Source: [Bacteroides] pectinophilus
GTDB taxonomy: Bacteria > Bacillota > Clostridia > Lachnospirales > Lachnospiraceae
Length of the DNA stretch: 64,000 bases
Direction of reading: 5' to 3'
Assembly (NCBI GenBank): GCA_025146925.1
Contig: CP102260.1
Location: 2,407,389-2,471,388 of the forward strand
In this document: positions 34,628 through 43,217 of the stretch, piece after piece
Position numbering within the stretch: position 1 is the stretch's first letter
Layout: each line of letters opens with the position of its first letter
Made by a program: the position numbers and the translations under genes
The notes under the pieces: model-generated
Told to the model about the DNA's origin: nothing
Database searches by the model: none
What the model saw: only the letters and a program-made list of their open reading frames with translations

Positions 34628-35056
34628 TTACTCATATAGTCCTTTGAACATTTCTCCCTGTATCACGCTGATTTGTTCAGTCGGAATTACTGTTTCATCC
34701 TGCATAATCAGTTTGCGTTCAAATTCATCAATCTTTTTCACTATGCCGGAATGCGTGAGATATGCTCCTCCGGATTTTTTATCATCAGGCACGAAATAAG
34801 TTATTGATATTTCCTGTTCTGTGCCGATATTATCTCTAATCATATTTAATTGGTCATTTAATTTCATAATGACTTCATCGCTTAACTCTAACCGTTCATC
34901 TGTTAGCCTTGCAGTCTCTTTAATGGCTGCATCGTGTCCTGTAAGTGCCGCAAAAGGTGCAAACTGTGCTGCTCTGTCGTGAAGTGACATACGAGGATGG
35001 TTCTTCGATGTCGGATTCGGCAGATTGATTATATCGTCATAGGAATGTTCATCCAT
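34628..35056 (-). CDS. YolD-like protein
   Basis: 142 residues: H-P-R-M-S-L-H-D-R-A-A-Q-F-A-P-F-A-A-L-T-G-H at 20-40 is the YolD family signature, then a helical segment and I-S-I-T-Y-F-V-P-D-D-K-K-S-G-G. YolD genes usually sit beside a Y-family polymerase (UmuC/DinB) in SOS cassettes. No polymerase is present here, so the cassette has lost its partner or lies split. GGAGGT precedes the ATG at 35056. It is the first gene of the pair YolD-WYL, just inside the DUF6061 unit 2 boundary. Confidence 0.8.
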   Translation of the reverse strand: MDEHSYDDIINLPNPTSKNHPRMSLHDRAAQFAPFAALTGHDAAIKETARLTDERLELSDEVIMKLNDQLNMIRDNIGTEQEISITYFVPDDKKSGGAYLTHSGIVKKIDEFERKLIMQDETVIPTEQISVIQGEMFKGLYE

Positions 35057-35078
35057 CTGTTACAGCACCTCCTTTGCT

Positions 35079-35600
35079 CGACAAACTTGAATTGAGATTT
35101 CACATATTCTAAGGGATTTAATAATTATTATATTATGTTATCAAATTCCTTACAAGCCCTTGAAAACACTAAGTTTATCGCAGGTGAGCTTTCCCTTAGG
35201 CTTTCCCTTATGTTATATCTTCCCATACGAGTTTATGAACTCTGATAGGGGAAAAAATAAGGGAAAGAAAATTATATAAAACAAAATAAAACTGACATAG
35301 TGAACTGATTGAAATGCTTCTGATTTTTTTACTGATGATTGAATGATAAGGAGATTCGATACGATGAGAACAATATTTGCAGAATACAATCCTAATCAAA
35401 ACAGCATTGATGTTTATACCAGTGCAGGCTATATACTCCGTATTGATTGTTGGGAAGCCGAAAAGAATTTAAAAACCACACCTGGATCTGATTGTGCTTT
35501 GACATCGCTTGCAATTGATGAGCCACTAGAATATGCAAGGTTATATCTTGATGAAAATTTGCAGATGTGGGTAGATGCTGAAGATTCCTTAGAATTATAA
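35079..35600 (+). repeat. DUF6061 unit, copy 2
   Basis: Starts CGACAAACTTGAATTGAG exactly as copy 1 and ends with a DUF6061 gene. It differs mainly in the fold-back segment, which here is TTTCCCTTAGGCTTTCCC with AGGGGAAAAAATAAGGG. Confidence 0.85.
35364..35600 (+). CDS. DUF6061 family protein, copy 2
   Basis: 78 residues from the ATG at 35364 (AAGGAGA upstream). Differs from copy 1 at about ten positions (for example D-C-A-L-T-S-L, L-D-E-N-L-Q-M) and keeps the C-W-E-A-E-K-N-L-K-T-T-P core. The stop is inside the overlapping end of the UvrA-like wreck on the other strand. Function unknown. Confidence 0.75.
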   Translation: MRTIFAEYNPNQNSIDVYTSAGYILRIDCWEAEKNLKTTPGSDCALTSLAIDEPLEYARLYLDENLQMWVDAEDSLEL

Positions 35601-35813
35601 AGTTTTGAACTGTGATTTGCAAGTCTTGAAAACATCAGTCATAATGTGTTTAACAGTTCCGATCCGGTTCCAAATGTACTTCGGATTCCCGGAACCGGAT
35701 ACTCCGGCAATTCCCACAAGCTTATTTAGTGGAATATCCACATTAATATGTTTCAGATTATGAACATGTGCATTTCGAATTTTAATCACATTCGGATGAT
35801 TCTGTTCCTTCAT
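35595..35813 (-). pseudogene. UvrA-like ABC ATPase, N-terminal fragment
   Basis: From the ATG at 35813 (AAGGATAAG upstream) the frame reads N-V-I-K-I-R-N-A-H-V-H-N-L-K-H-I and I-P-L-N-K-L-V-G-I-A-G-V-S-G-S-G, the start of a UvrA or drug-resistance UvrA paralogue. The Walker A then goes G-N-P-K instead of G-K-S-S-L, and what follows is unrelated. UvrA proteins have 750-950 residues; about 45 remain here. The break lies close to the DUF6061 gene end, so the two sequences were joined by recombination. Confidence 0.75.
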
Positions 35814-35857
35814 TTTCTTATCCTTTCCGTATAACAATTTTCTTATCCTATTATACA

Positions 35858-35901
35858 GCAAAAGCGTATTGCCGGTCGTATAAACCACAATACGCTTTTG
35901 C
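35858..35901. terminator. 14-bp perfect inverted repeat between two gene wrecks
   Basis: GCAAAAGCGTATTG (35858-35871) is the exact inverse of 35888-35901, with 16 bases between. There is no long T run on either side, so it may be an old bidirectional terminator of the aldo/keto reductase gene. Confidence 0.45.
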
Positions 35902-35919
35902 CTTTATGAAGCTACTTTG

Positions 35920-36621
35920 TTACACAATACTCATAAACCATTCCACTGTTTCTGGTGAATAATGGGAAAAGAATAAACTCTTTCCAGTATCAAGTGCCTC
36001 GATCTGCTTCATTTAGTCTTCTGTCAGCACAAAATCAAATACATTGAAATTCTCCTGCATTCGTTCTTCGTGCGTTGATTTTGGAATCACAACAACGCCA
36101 TTCTGAAGCAAGAAACGAAGTGCCACCTGAGCTACACTCTTTCCATATTTTGCTCCGATTTCTTTCAGTACCGGAGTATTGAAAAAATCATTTTTTCATT
36201 CTGCAAACGGTCCCCAGCTCATAATCTGTGTATTATGTTTTGCAAGATATTCACGAGCCACTTTCTGCTGCTGGAACACATGTGTTTCCACCTGATTTAC
36301 CGCAGGAACAACTTCTGCGAAATGTGCAATATCGATATAACGATCCGGATAGAAGTTTGAAACGCCGATTGCACGTGCCTTGCCTGCTTTATAGGCTTCC
36401 TCCATTGCACGGTATGTTCCGTAATAATCGCCAAATGGCTGATGAATCAAAAGCAGATCCACATAGTCTGTTTTCAGTTTCTTCAAGGATTCCTCAATCG
36501 AAGCCTTTGCTTTTTCATATCCTGCATTGCTGATCCAGATCTTTGTGGTAATGAAAAGTTCCTCTCTTGGCAGACCGCATTTTACAATTGCCTGACCTAC
36601 GCCTTCTTCAGAGGGGTATTG
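35920..36621 (-). pseudogene. Aldo/keto reductase, broken
   Basis: One frame of 233 codons has two in-frame stops: TGA just after W-G-P-F-A-E and TAA after V-L-T-E-D. Around them are clear family stretches: L-F-I-T-T-K-I-W-I-S-N, D-Y-V-D-L-L-L-I-H-Q-P, A-I-G-V-S-N-F-Y, V-N-Q-V-E-T-H, then [17 protein letters not shown]. The first 50 or so residues, with the catalytic Asp and Tyr, are missing; the frame ends at 36621 in unrelated sequence. A housekeeping-type gene left behind after rearrangement, not part of the array. Confidence 0.85.
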
Positions 36622-36674
36622 TCAAGTGTGTATGTAAGATTTTATGAAATTGCTTCTATTTTCATCTGAATCCA

Positions 36675-37073
36675 TTAAACTAAAAAATTAAATCTTCCGC
36701 CGATTTTATTCTCCTCCGGTTTGGTAGAATCCCAGTCAATATTTTTGATCTTATCCAAAAGTTCTTCTTTTGAATTTGCCTGAACCGTAGTTTTTCTTAC
36801 TTCGATTTGCTTGGACTGATCCTTTTTCTTTGCCTCTTTTTTCTCCTCAGCTTTCTTTTCCTGAAGCTTTTCAAGATATTCTTTCTGACTGGCTGATGAT
36901 TTTTCTAACTCTGCAAAGAATGTGGTAGTTCCGTCACTATTAAAAGAGATGCCAAATTTTGTAATTTTTGTATCAGTATCTGCATTGCCGTTAGTCTTAC
37001 CGAATACTCTTTCAAATCCGAACTGGGCATTGATTTCATCTGACATACGCAAGGCTCCCTCAATGCTATGCAT
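36675..37073 (-). pseudogene. Class I array gene, 5'-truncated
   Basis: 132 codons from ATG at 37073, or 123 from the ATG at 37046 which has a GAGGGAG site. The frame is open five codons above (S-D-S-K-Y-Y-A) and then stops where the next gene ends. It holds F-S-I-S-F-N-S-D-G-T-T-T-F-F-A-E-L-E and the Lys/Glu coiled coil, as in class I proteins, and ends G-G-R-F-N-F-L-V. The N-terminal part with the M-A-V-T-G-V start is lost, though G-V-N-N appears out of frame at the junction (about 37095-37105). Probably a leftover 3' half. Confidence 0.6.
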
Positions 37074-37104
37074 TTTTTCTGCATAATACTTCGAATCTGA
37101 TTAT

Positions 37105-37719
37105 TTACACCTTCAAATCAACCTTGTTCTTTTTTATAACTTCTTTATGCTTTTTCATCGAGAATACTTCTTTTCCTTCCTTTGTATCCTTTGCTTTTTC
37201 CAACTGCTTCTGTAGGATTTCTTCGGCTTTTTCACTCATATTCTGGAGAAAGGATTTTACTTTTGAATCTTTATGTCCTATTGCCCATGAACTAATATTT
37301 CCATCTTTATCTATTGCCCATCCCTGTTCAACTCTCCATCCAATATCTGCTTGTTGCTTTGCAAACTGCTCATCTAGTTTTTTCATGTTACCAATTTCTT
37401 TTATGTACTCATCTTCTAAGTCTGAATCATTTGCCATTTTTGTTAAAAACTGAGGAGAAATCGCTACATTCGTGGTAGTTGATTTACCATATTTCATCCC
37501 CGGACTATAATTTGCTGATACAAAACTATAATTGTCAAATTTTTTAGAAAGATAGGAAAGTTCATCCGCTGCAGTTTTTCGGGTTGTCCCTGTCTTTACA
37601 TCTTCTGTTTGCTCCACAACCTGCTTTTCTGTGGTTTCCTTAGCATTATTTTTCCGTATATTACCGGTATAAGCATTTGTGTAAATATTAGAGTAATTGT
37701 TTACACCTGTAACTGCCAT
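37105..37719 (-). CDS. Class I array protein
   Basis: 204 residues: M-A-V-T-G-V-N-N-Y-S-N-I-Y-T-N-A-Y at the start, N-V-A-I-S-P-Q-F-L-T-K-M-A-N-D-S-D near residues 85-101 (the family core with D-S-D for D-P-E), a short coiled coil and the ending N-K-V-D-L-K-V. Residues 119-145 contain a Trp-rich stretch absent from other members. AAAGGGATG precedes the ATG. It follows the class II gene by 32 bases in the LytTR-headed block. Function unknown. Confidence 0.75.
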   Translation of the reverse strand: MAVTGVNNYSNIYTNAYTGNIRKNNAKETTEKQVVEQTEDVKTGTTRKTAADELSYLSKKFDNYSFVSANYSPGMKYGKSTTTNVAISPQFLTKMANDSDLEDEYIKEIGNMKKLDEQFAKQQADIGWRVEQGWAIDKDGNISSWAIGHKDSKVKSFLQNMSEKAEEILQKQLEKAKDTKEGKEVFSMKKHKEVIKKNKVDLKV

Positions 37720-37751
37720 ACTAACATCCCTTTCGTATTACAAAGCTTTCA

Positions 37752-38510
37752 TTACCTTTTATTAGCATAATAATCCCAAATACCATTAAGCATTTTCCGA
37801 TCACCATCTGATACATTCAGATTTAGCCTTAAATCTTTCCAGTCACCCGAATACTGCTGCAATAATTTCTGGTTATCCGACTGGATGGCGGATAAAAATG
37901 CCTGATATGCCGAATTTTGGATAACCCCCTTTTCTTTAGATTTTGCAGTATTCTCCTGGTTCTCACCTATGTTCTGTTCATTTGCTGTCTGTCCACTTCC
38001 TTTATGGTAAACTACCGATGGGGTAAAATCCTGTAATTCTGACCAGATTTCTGTTGAAGTTGCCATAAAATTACTGTGATTTTCATATGCCTGATTCAGC
38101 ATATCCAGTTCTTTTTCTTTGGTTAATTCCTCAATTTTGCCCGATTCTGTCACATAATACTCCGGCTCATAATCTTGTTCCGCATATTTTTCTTCAATGC
38201 TGTTTTTCATTTTGTTATATGCTTCTGCCATTCTGTTTACATGATGTTCAAAGGAATCAGTTTTTACACTCTCTGTATCTTCTTTGACAAATATATCCGT
38301 CACTTCCTTCTCAAAACGGTTCTGATAATCCATAGAACTGACAGAAGATAAATGTCGAAAGCTCTCCTGCCCTGTTTTGGAAATGGAAAGTGTATCTGTA
38401 TACTGTGTCATTTTCTTTTCTAAATCTGCCGGAACATTTTGCTTTGTATTTTTCCTGCTGTTATGTTCGATTGCAGAATATGTAATATTTGTATTATTGT
38501 AAATCTTCAT
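37752..38510 (-). CDS. Class II array protein
   Basis: 252 residues. D-T-L-S-I-S-K-T-G-Q-E-S-F-R-H-L near residue 38 is the class motif. The core is divergent: S-I-E-E-K-Y-A-E-Q-D, then E-E-L-T-K-E-K-E-L-D-M-L-N-Q-A-Y. The tail has D-G-D-R-K-M-L-N-G-I-W-D-Y-Y. GGAAGGAAA precedes the ATG at 38510. It lies between the V-P-I-D-I-R-V protein and the class I gene in the operon running from the two-component genes at 43034 down to 36675. Confidence 0.75.
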   Translation of the reverse strand: MKIYNNTNITYSAIEHNSRKNTKQNVPADLEKKMTQYTDTLSISKTGQESFRHLSSVSSMDYQNRFEKEVTDIFVKEDTESVKTDSFEHHVNRMAEAYNKMKNSIEEKYAEQDYEPEYYVTESGKIEELTKEKELDMLNQAYENHSNFMATSTEIWSELQDFTPSVVYHKGSGQTANEQNIGENQENTAKSKEKGVIQNSAYQAFLSAIQSDNQKLLQQYSGDWKDLRLNLNVSDGDRKMLNGIWDYYANKR

Positions 38511-38537
38511 AGCTGTTTCCTTCCCAGATAAATACCA

Positions 38538-39134
38538 TTAGACTCTAATATCAATCGGCACATACCTTTTAATTGTGTCTGTTTGTACCATTTCTGCTGC
38601 CTCTAAACTATCTGTAGCAAGCTGCTCCTGCAAAACCTCGTCTGGAAGTTCTTCCATATTCTCCACAGTTTTTTCCGTCATCTGCTCTGTCATTTCTTCG
38701 GTTGTCTCCGAAAGTTCGTCCATGATTTCAGACATCATGCCCTTGTTTTCTTCTGTTCCAAGAGCTTCATCCACCATTTCTTCCTTTCGTTCTTCTTCTG
38801 TTTTAGGCTTATTCCTCTCAGCAGCTTCCGCAATCTTTTCGCCATGTTCTTCTGCCTCGTCCATGACATGAAACATCTGTGAATTATTATACTCCTGATT
38901 TGCTGCCGCAATTTCATCCTCATAATTATGAAACATTTCCAGCTTTTCAGAGATTTCTTCCAAACTGTCAGCCTTTCGGTTTTTCAAATTTTCTTTTTGT
39001 GCTTCAAAAAAAGCCACCTTATTATCCCGTTCCTGCTGTCGCTGCAATTTTTCCTGTGTACTTTTCAACATATTAGAACTATTAAATCTATTTATCAGTA
39101 AACCTCCACCGGATAAATTGACTGTAAAACTCAT
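38538..39134 (-). CDS. Array protein ending VPIDIRV, 198 aa
   Basis: 198 residues from the ATG at 39134 (GGAGGAACCAG just upstream; the frame extends 17 codons more). N-terminus M-S-F-T-V-N-L-S-G-G-G-L-L-I-N-R-F; middle of alternating acidic and basic helices with repeated M-T-E-Q-M-T-E-K type stretches; C-terminus R-Y-V-P-I-D-I-R-V. The last seven residues are nearly the ending of the FlxA-like protein (T-P-I-D-I-R-L), though the bodies are unlike. No signal peptide. I know no family. Confidence 0.65.
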   Translation of the reverse strand: MSFTVNLSGGGLLINRFNSSNMLKSTQEKLQRQQERDNKVAFFEAQKENLKNRKADSLEEISEKLEMFHNYEDEIAAANQEYNNSQMFHVMDEAEEHGEKIAEAAERNKPKTEEERKEEMVDEALGTEENKGMMSEIMDELSETTEEMTEQMTEKTVENMEELPDEVLQEQLATDSLEAAEMVQTDTIKRYVPIDIRV

Positions 39135-39199
39135 CTGGTTCCTCCTTCCCGACAAATTAATACAAAAGATTTTTCTTCTTGTCATTTAGGCTTAACATA

Positions 39200-39955
39200 C
39201 TATACTTCCTTATCTATCTTACTTGACGTTAGAGAGGAATCTTTTTTAGAATATGTACCATTGTTTGTATAAGTCGCACTTGCCCGATTCGCAGCATTTG
39301 ATATACCAGCTGCTTTCTGGGCTGTTTTGCCTGCAAAGGAATTGTAACCTGTAAAAACCGTTTTCAATGAACTGATATCTGCTTTCTTCAATTCATCTTC
39401 ATCCAGCTCCAGCTTATTCCCCTTTCCTATGGTAATACCTATTTTAGAAAGTAAATGACTGGTTTTGTCTGTCATGCCTGTCATCCATGAAGCATTTCTA
39501 AGGACATCTTTTGTATTGGATTCTCCTGCCTCCTTAACAACATCATTATAATCATCAATAAAAGATTTCACTTTTTTGGTAATTGCATCCCAGTCATAAT
39601 CCTCTACCTCTGTTTCTTCCCCGGTCTTTTCATCCTTCTTTTTTATTTTCTTTTTTTCCCAGAGTGACGCATCGTTTAGTGCATCTGCTGATTTTTTCAG
39701 GGAATCCGCACTTGTTTTCATCAGTGTAAGCTTCTGTGAAGTATCGCCTTTACCCGATAATTTTTCTGCATCCTGCTTTGCATAATATGCTTTCATAAGT
39801 TTTCCATAGCTTCCGTTTTTAATCGCAGCATAATCAGAAAGCATATTGGTGTTTCCTACGGATGAACTGTCGGAAGTTCCTCCAAATAATGCGGAATAAT
39901 CTACATTGCTGTTATATTTACTTGTGTAATCACTAAAACTCTTAATCTCTGACAT
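39200..39955 (-). CDS. FliD C-terminal domain-like protein
   Basis: 251 residues from the ATG at 39955 (AAAGGAGAATGG upstream). Residues 120-215 follow the C-terminal domain of flagellar cap protein FliD: K-S-F-I-D-D-Y-N-D-V-V, L-S-K-I-G-I-T-I-G-K-G-N-K-L-E-L-D-E-D-E-L-K-K. The rest of FliD is absent and length is about half. It ends S-S-L-T-S-S-K-I-D-K-E-V. No flagellar genes are in the window. It lies 21 bases downstream of the FlxA-like gene. A stranded 3' end of another copy is at 11441-11496. Likeness to FliD is a family inference; the function here is open. Confidence 0.7.
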   Translation of the reverse strand: MSEIKSFSDYTSKYNSNVDYSALFGGTSDSSSVGNTNMLSDYAAIKNGSYGKLMKAYYAKQDAEKLSGKGDTSQKLTLMKTSADSLKKSADALNDASLWEKKKIKKKDEKTGEETEVEDYDWDAITKKVKSFIDDYNDVVKEAGESNTKDVLRNASWMTGMTDKTSHLLSKIGITIGKGNKLELDEDELKKADISSLKTVFTGYNSFAGKTAQKAAGISNAANRASATYTNNGTYSKKDSSLTSSKIDKEV

Positions 39956-39976
39956 AATACCATTCTCCTTTACCAA

Positions 39977-40777
39977 CTATAAACGAATATCAATCGGTGT
40001 ATACACTGCCTGCTGTGTTGCATTCTGTGCATTTTCCAGAGTCGGTGTTTCTACTGTCACCTGTGTTTCCCCTTTGATATCCGTATTCTTTACGCTGTCT
40101 GTCTCCTCTGCCGCAGCCCCCGCAGATTCCTGTGTTTTCTCGGATTTATCAGTATTGTTCTTTGTTGCAGTGTCTTCTGTATTGCTGTTCTCCGCTTTTG
40201 CAGCTTCTTCTACTGATTTATTTGCATCTGCAAGTGTAGACATCTGTGCTGCTGTCGCAGACTGTGCCTTTGCCTGCAGCTCTGCCAGTTCTTCTTCCTT
40301 CTTCTCAGTATTTCCTTTTCCGGCATCCTGTTTGATTTCAGATTCAAGCACACTGGCACGTCCCTGTATCTGTGTTGCCATACTTCCCTGCACCTTTGCC
40401 TGTTTCATGGAAGAATCTGCGGAGATCATCGCCTGCATACTTGCCTGTGACAATCCGGTGTCTTTCTTTTTAGAAGTGCTGCTTGTTCCAGCCACCATAT
40501 CATCCATAGATGACGAATTTTTACTCTGCTGTTCCTTTCTCTGCTCGATCTGGTGCTGTCTTAACTGCTGATTGAGATTGTTAATCTCCTGCTGTATCTC
40601 CTGACGCTTTTTCATCTTATCCTCTAATGACATTTCTTCATTCGATGATAAATCCTGTAGCTTCTGCTGTGCATTTGCAATCTGATTCTGAATATTTTTA
40701 CTTACAGAATCATTCCCCTGTGTCATTCCCATTGTTCCTATCTGCGTATTTGTCCCACTAAATCCATTGATTCTCAT
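39977..40777 (-). CDS. FlxA-like protein
   Basis: 266 residues from the ATG at 40777 (AAGGAGG upstream). M-R-I-N-G-F-S-G-T-N-T, then Q-N-Q-I-A-N-A-Q-Q-K-L-Q-D-L-S and E-D-K-M-K-K-R-Q-E-I-Q-Q-E-I-N-N-L at 31-70 is the FlxA pattern of paired helices. The middle is Ala/Gln-rich and helical, the last third Thr/Glu-rich and probably disordered, ending Y-T-P-I-D-I-R-L. FlxA is a member of the flagellar regulon in enterobacteria without known function. First cargo gene after the kinase, 114 bases downstream of the LytTR boxes, so likely their main target. Confidence 0.75.
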   Translation of the reverse strand: MRINGFSGTNTQIGTMGMTQGNDSVSKNIQNQIANAQQKLQDLSSNEEMSLEDKMKKRQEIQQEINNLNQQLRQHQIEQRKEQQSKNSSSMDDMVAGTSSTSKKKDTGLSQASMQAMISADSSMKQAKVQGSMATQIQGRASVLESEIKQDAGKGNTEKKEEELAELQAKAQSATAAQMSTLADANKSVEEAAKAENSNTEDTATKNNTDKSEKTQESAGAAAEETDSVKNTDIKGETQVTVETPTLENAQNATQQAVYTPIDIRL

Positions 40778-40890
40778 CGTATTGGCCTCCTTGAGCTTAA
40801 ATTCTGAAATCCGTTTTCTAAAAAATCTGTACAACATGATTTCTCTTTACTGATTTTTCGGCATATCTTTCTTCACAATAAACAGCGATG

Positions 40891-40918
40891 TTGTGAACCG
40901 CCCTTTTTTTGTTGTGAA
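40891..40918 (-). promoter_or_regulatory. LytTR-type direct repeats before the FlxA-like gene
   Basis: TTGTGAA occurs at 40891-40897 and 40912-40918 (reading TTCACAA on the coding strand), 21 bases apart, with a T7 tract between. The same pair with the same spacing and T tract is upstream of the regulator gene (43108-43135). Paired repeats two helical turns apart are typical targets of AgrA-type LytTR regulators. A further TTCACAA in inverse direction is at 40872-40878. Confidence 0.7.
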
Positions 40919-40924
40919 GCAAAT

Positions 40925-40949
40925 AAAAAGCACCTTGAAGGTGCTTTTT
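40925..40949. terminator. Palindromic terminator after the kinase gene
   Basis: AAAAAGCACC-TTGAA-GGTGCTTTTT is a perfect 10-bp stem with A and T tracts on both sides, four bases beyond the kinase stop. It separates regulator transcript and cargo transcript, so the cargo depends on the LytTR-controlled promoter. Confidence 0.85.
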
Positions 40950-40953
40950 GTCC

Positions 40954-42324
40954 TTATTCTACCTGTAACATAATACTTAGAACCACTTCCTGATTCTCCT
41001 GCTCTAAAGATATATCTCCCATATACATCCTTGCAACTCTCCGGATATTATGCAGTCCAATTCCATGCTCCTTCCCGGATTTCGTTGTTTCAGGCAGATC
41101 ACTGTCCTTATAATTTAACTCTCCCTCATATCTGTTCTTTATGGTTATCATAAAAATACTGTTTTTCCGAAAAGAAGAGAGACTGATATAAGGATTTTCT
41201 CCACTTACATTTTCCATGCAATTATTCAGTGCATTGTTTAAGATCACGCTTAAATCAAATGCATTTAATTTCGTATCCCCCGGATAATGAAAATCTGATA
41301 TAAAACGAATCTGCTTTTCCTTTGCTTCTCTTAACTTTTCCATCAGAATCACATCAATGACAGGACTCCCCGTTTTTATCTCAGGAGATATTTCATTCCA
41401 CTCCTTTTTCAAATGCTCCATATATTCTGCTGCATCATCCATATGATTCTCTGCCACAAGATGTTCCAGCATCTGTATATGATTCCCCATGTCATGACGC
41501 AGGCTGCGGATATCCTGATACAGCTTTTCCACTTCCCCGATATGCTTTTTCATGTCACTGACCTGATTTAACACCAGCTCCTGCCCTGTCTGTTCTTCCT
41601 GTGCCACCTTCCAGTTTTGAAACATCGTAGTCATAACAAGAATTGCTATGATAGAAATAAAATAATGCACAAAGCTTAAAGCTCCATAAAATCCATAGGT
41701 ATCTGTCAGGCTCTTTCCTGTACCTTTTTCATAAATATTCAAATAATATTGTAGAATGCCATACCCTGTAACTCCCACGAGAGAAGGTATGATAAGCATT
41801 ACCAGCTCTTTGACGCTCATTTCATCATTTTTGTATACATATGCTTTATTGATCAGACCAATTGCAACTGCAAGGAAAACGATACAAAGCACAATATCCA
41901 GAATTCTCGTTCCAGCATAAAGTACATATTGCAGCCATTGTCTTCCTGCAATCGTATTTCCAAAAACCAGAGCTTTTGTGATAAAATCATCCATTCTGCC
42001 TGCCATTGCAACCGCAAGCCAACGGATAGAAAAAAATGTCACTGCAAGAAATATTTTCTGATAAATGTTTCTTCTGTCCTGTACATACATCACAAGAAAT
42101 GCAGCCACAACTCCCAGCATATATGCAGAAAAATTGCCAATCTGCTGCGGTATCAGATACAGCACAGACATAATTCCAATATAAACAATACTGACCAGAG
42201 CAGCTTCCCTTTTCTTTTTCATATATGGATATACAAAAACACCAAAACAGATTCCTGTAATAATCAAAATTGCAATAACAGAAAACTTCGATGTGATCAT
42301 CCAGCATCTTTCCACTAAACTCAT
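40954..42324 (-). CDS. AgrC-like GHKL sensor histidine kinase
   Basis: 456 residues. Six or seven membrane segments (residues 10-240), then the phosphorylation box D-I-R-S-L-R-H-D-M-G-N-H near residue 275 and a GHKL ATPase with N-N-A-L-N-N-C (N box) and K-E-H-G-I-G-L-H-N-I (G box). This is the AgrC/ComD group, which senses peptide signals outside the cell. Start overlaps the regulator stop as ATGA. No AgrB/AgrD-type peptide maker is beside it, so its ligand is unknown. It is followed by a strong terminator and the LytTR boxes of the cargo operon. Confidence 0.88.
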   Translation of the reverse strand: MSLVERCWMITSKFSVIAILIITGICFGVFVYPYMKKKREAALVSIVYIGIMSVLYLIPQQIGNFSAYMLGVVAAFLVMYVQDRRNIYQKIFLAVTFFSIRWLAVAMAGRMDDFITKALVFGNTIAGRQWLQYVLYAGTRILDIVLCIVFLAVAIGLINKAYVYKNDEMSVKELVMLIIPSLVGVTGYGILQYYLNIYEKGTGKSLTDTYGFYGALSFVHYFISIIAILVMTTMFQNWKVAQEEQTGQELVLNQVSDMKKHIGEVEKLYQDIRSLRHDMGNHIQMLEHLVAENHMDDAAEYMEHLKKEWNEISPEIKTGSPVIDVILMEKLREAKEKQIRFISDFHYPGDTKLNAFDLSVILNNALNNCMENVSGENPYISLSSFRKNSIFMITIKNRYEGELNYKDSDLPETTKSGKEHGIGLHNIRRVARMYMGDISLEQENQEVVLSIMLQVE

Positions 42325-43034
42325 CTGACTTCATTTCCTTTCCTCTGGTTATACTTCAGATATTGCTTCACGAACTCCGGATAATTCTTTTTTGCAATCA
42401 ATGCAGTTCCATTTTTCATAGTTACACAAGTTGCATCATATTTTTCTACATATTTAAAATGTACCAGATAGGCTCTGTGTGTTCGGAAAAAATCTGTTCC
42501 TGCCATATCACTTAATTCCTGTAATTTACCATAGTATTCAATATCCGTACTTCGTGTATGGATAATAACTTTCCGGTTATACACCTCGGCATACACAATA
42601 TCACGCAGAAAAATTTTTATATGACTTCCGGCGTTCTGTACCATAATATACTTTTCGTCTTTTTCAAGTCTGGAACTCCTTTTTATGTTATGGACTGCCT
42701 TTGTCACAACCTCTTTCAATTTCTCATCGGAAAATGGCTTAACCAGATAATGAAATGCTCCGACATCAAATGCCTGAAAAACATACTCCTCTGCTGCTGT
42801 CACAAAAATGAGTATCATATCCTCATTGTCCTGACGAAGCATCTTTGCCGTTTCCATCCCATCCATTCCCGGCATCTGAATATCCAGAAAAAGAATATCC
42901 GGCTTACTGCCACTTGCGATCAGTTCATCACCCGATAAATATTTATCTATAACCGCATCCGGCAATAACTTTTTTATTTTTTCTTCCAGTATCTGAACCA
43001 TAGATACTTCATCATCGCAGATAGCAATTCGCAT
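42321..43034 (-). CDS. LytTR response regulator (AgrA/ComE-like)
   Basis: 237 residues from the ATG at 43034 (GGAAGTGA upstream). Receiver domain residues 1-120 with acidic pocket D-D-E (residues 7-9), phosphorylated Asp in D-I-L-F-L-D-I-Q-M-P, Thr in F-V-T-A and Lys in L-V-K-P-F. LytTR DNA-binding domain residues 135-230 with Y-A-E-V-Y-N-R-K, F-F-R-T-H-R-A-Y-L-V and N-G-T-A-L-I-A-K. Its own promoter carries the same repeats as the FlxA promoter, so it likely activates itself and the cargo operon. Confidence 0.9.
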   Translation of the reverse strand: MRIAICDDEVSMVQILEEKIKKLLPDAVIDKYLSGDELIASGSKPDILFLDIQMPGMDGMETAKMLRQDNEDMILIFVTAAEEYVFQAFDVGAFHYLVKPFSDEKLKEVVTKAVHNIKRSSRLEKDEKYIMVQNAGSHIKIFLRDIVYAEVYNRKVIIHTRSTDIEYYGKLQELSDMAGTDFFRTHRAYLVHFKYVEKYDATCVTMKNGTALIAKKNYPEFVKQYLKYNQRKGNEVR

Positions 43035-43068
43035 ATTGTCACTTCCTTGCTTACATATATTTATAGCT

Positions 43069-43135
43069 ATTATATCGGATAAGTTCATGCAATATCTATC
43101 TGGAATGTTGTGAATTGACCTTTTTTTGTTGTGAA
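43069..43135 (-). promoter_or_regulatory. Autoregulated promoter of the LytTR regulator
   Basis: TATAAT on the minus strand at 43069-43074 has no good -35. TTGTGAA repeats at 43108-43114 and 43129-43135 (21 bases apart) end about 33 bases upstream of it, the right place for an activator that replaces the -35 contact. The sequence TTTTTTTGTTGTGAA is shared with the FlxA promoter. Confidence 0.7.
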
Positions 43136-43217
43136 AAGGTCATCAATTTATGCTAACAAATTTGTAAACATGAATAGAAGAACATAGTAATCCATATAAT
43201 TGGGAAAACAGAAGAAT

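Noticed and set aside
35392-35635. Two minus-strand frames across DUF6061 copy 2
   Set aside because: They are the complement of the conserved DUF6061 gene and have no start signals.
38735-38923. Met/Lys/Arg-rich second frame in the 198-aa gene
   Set aside because: Shadow of a Glu/Lys-rich coding repeat with no ribosome site.
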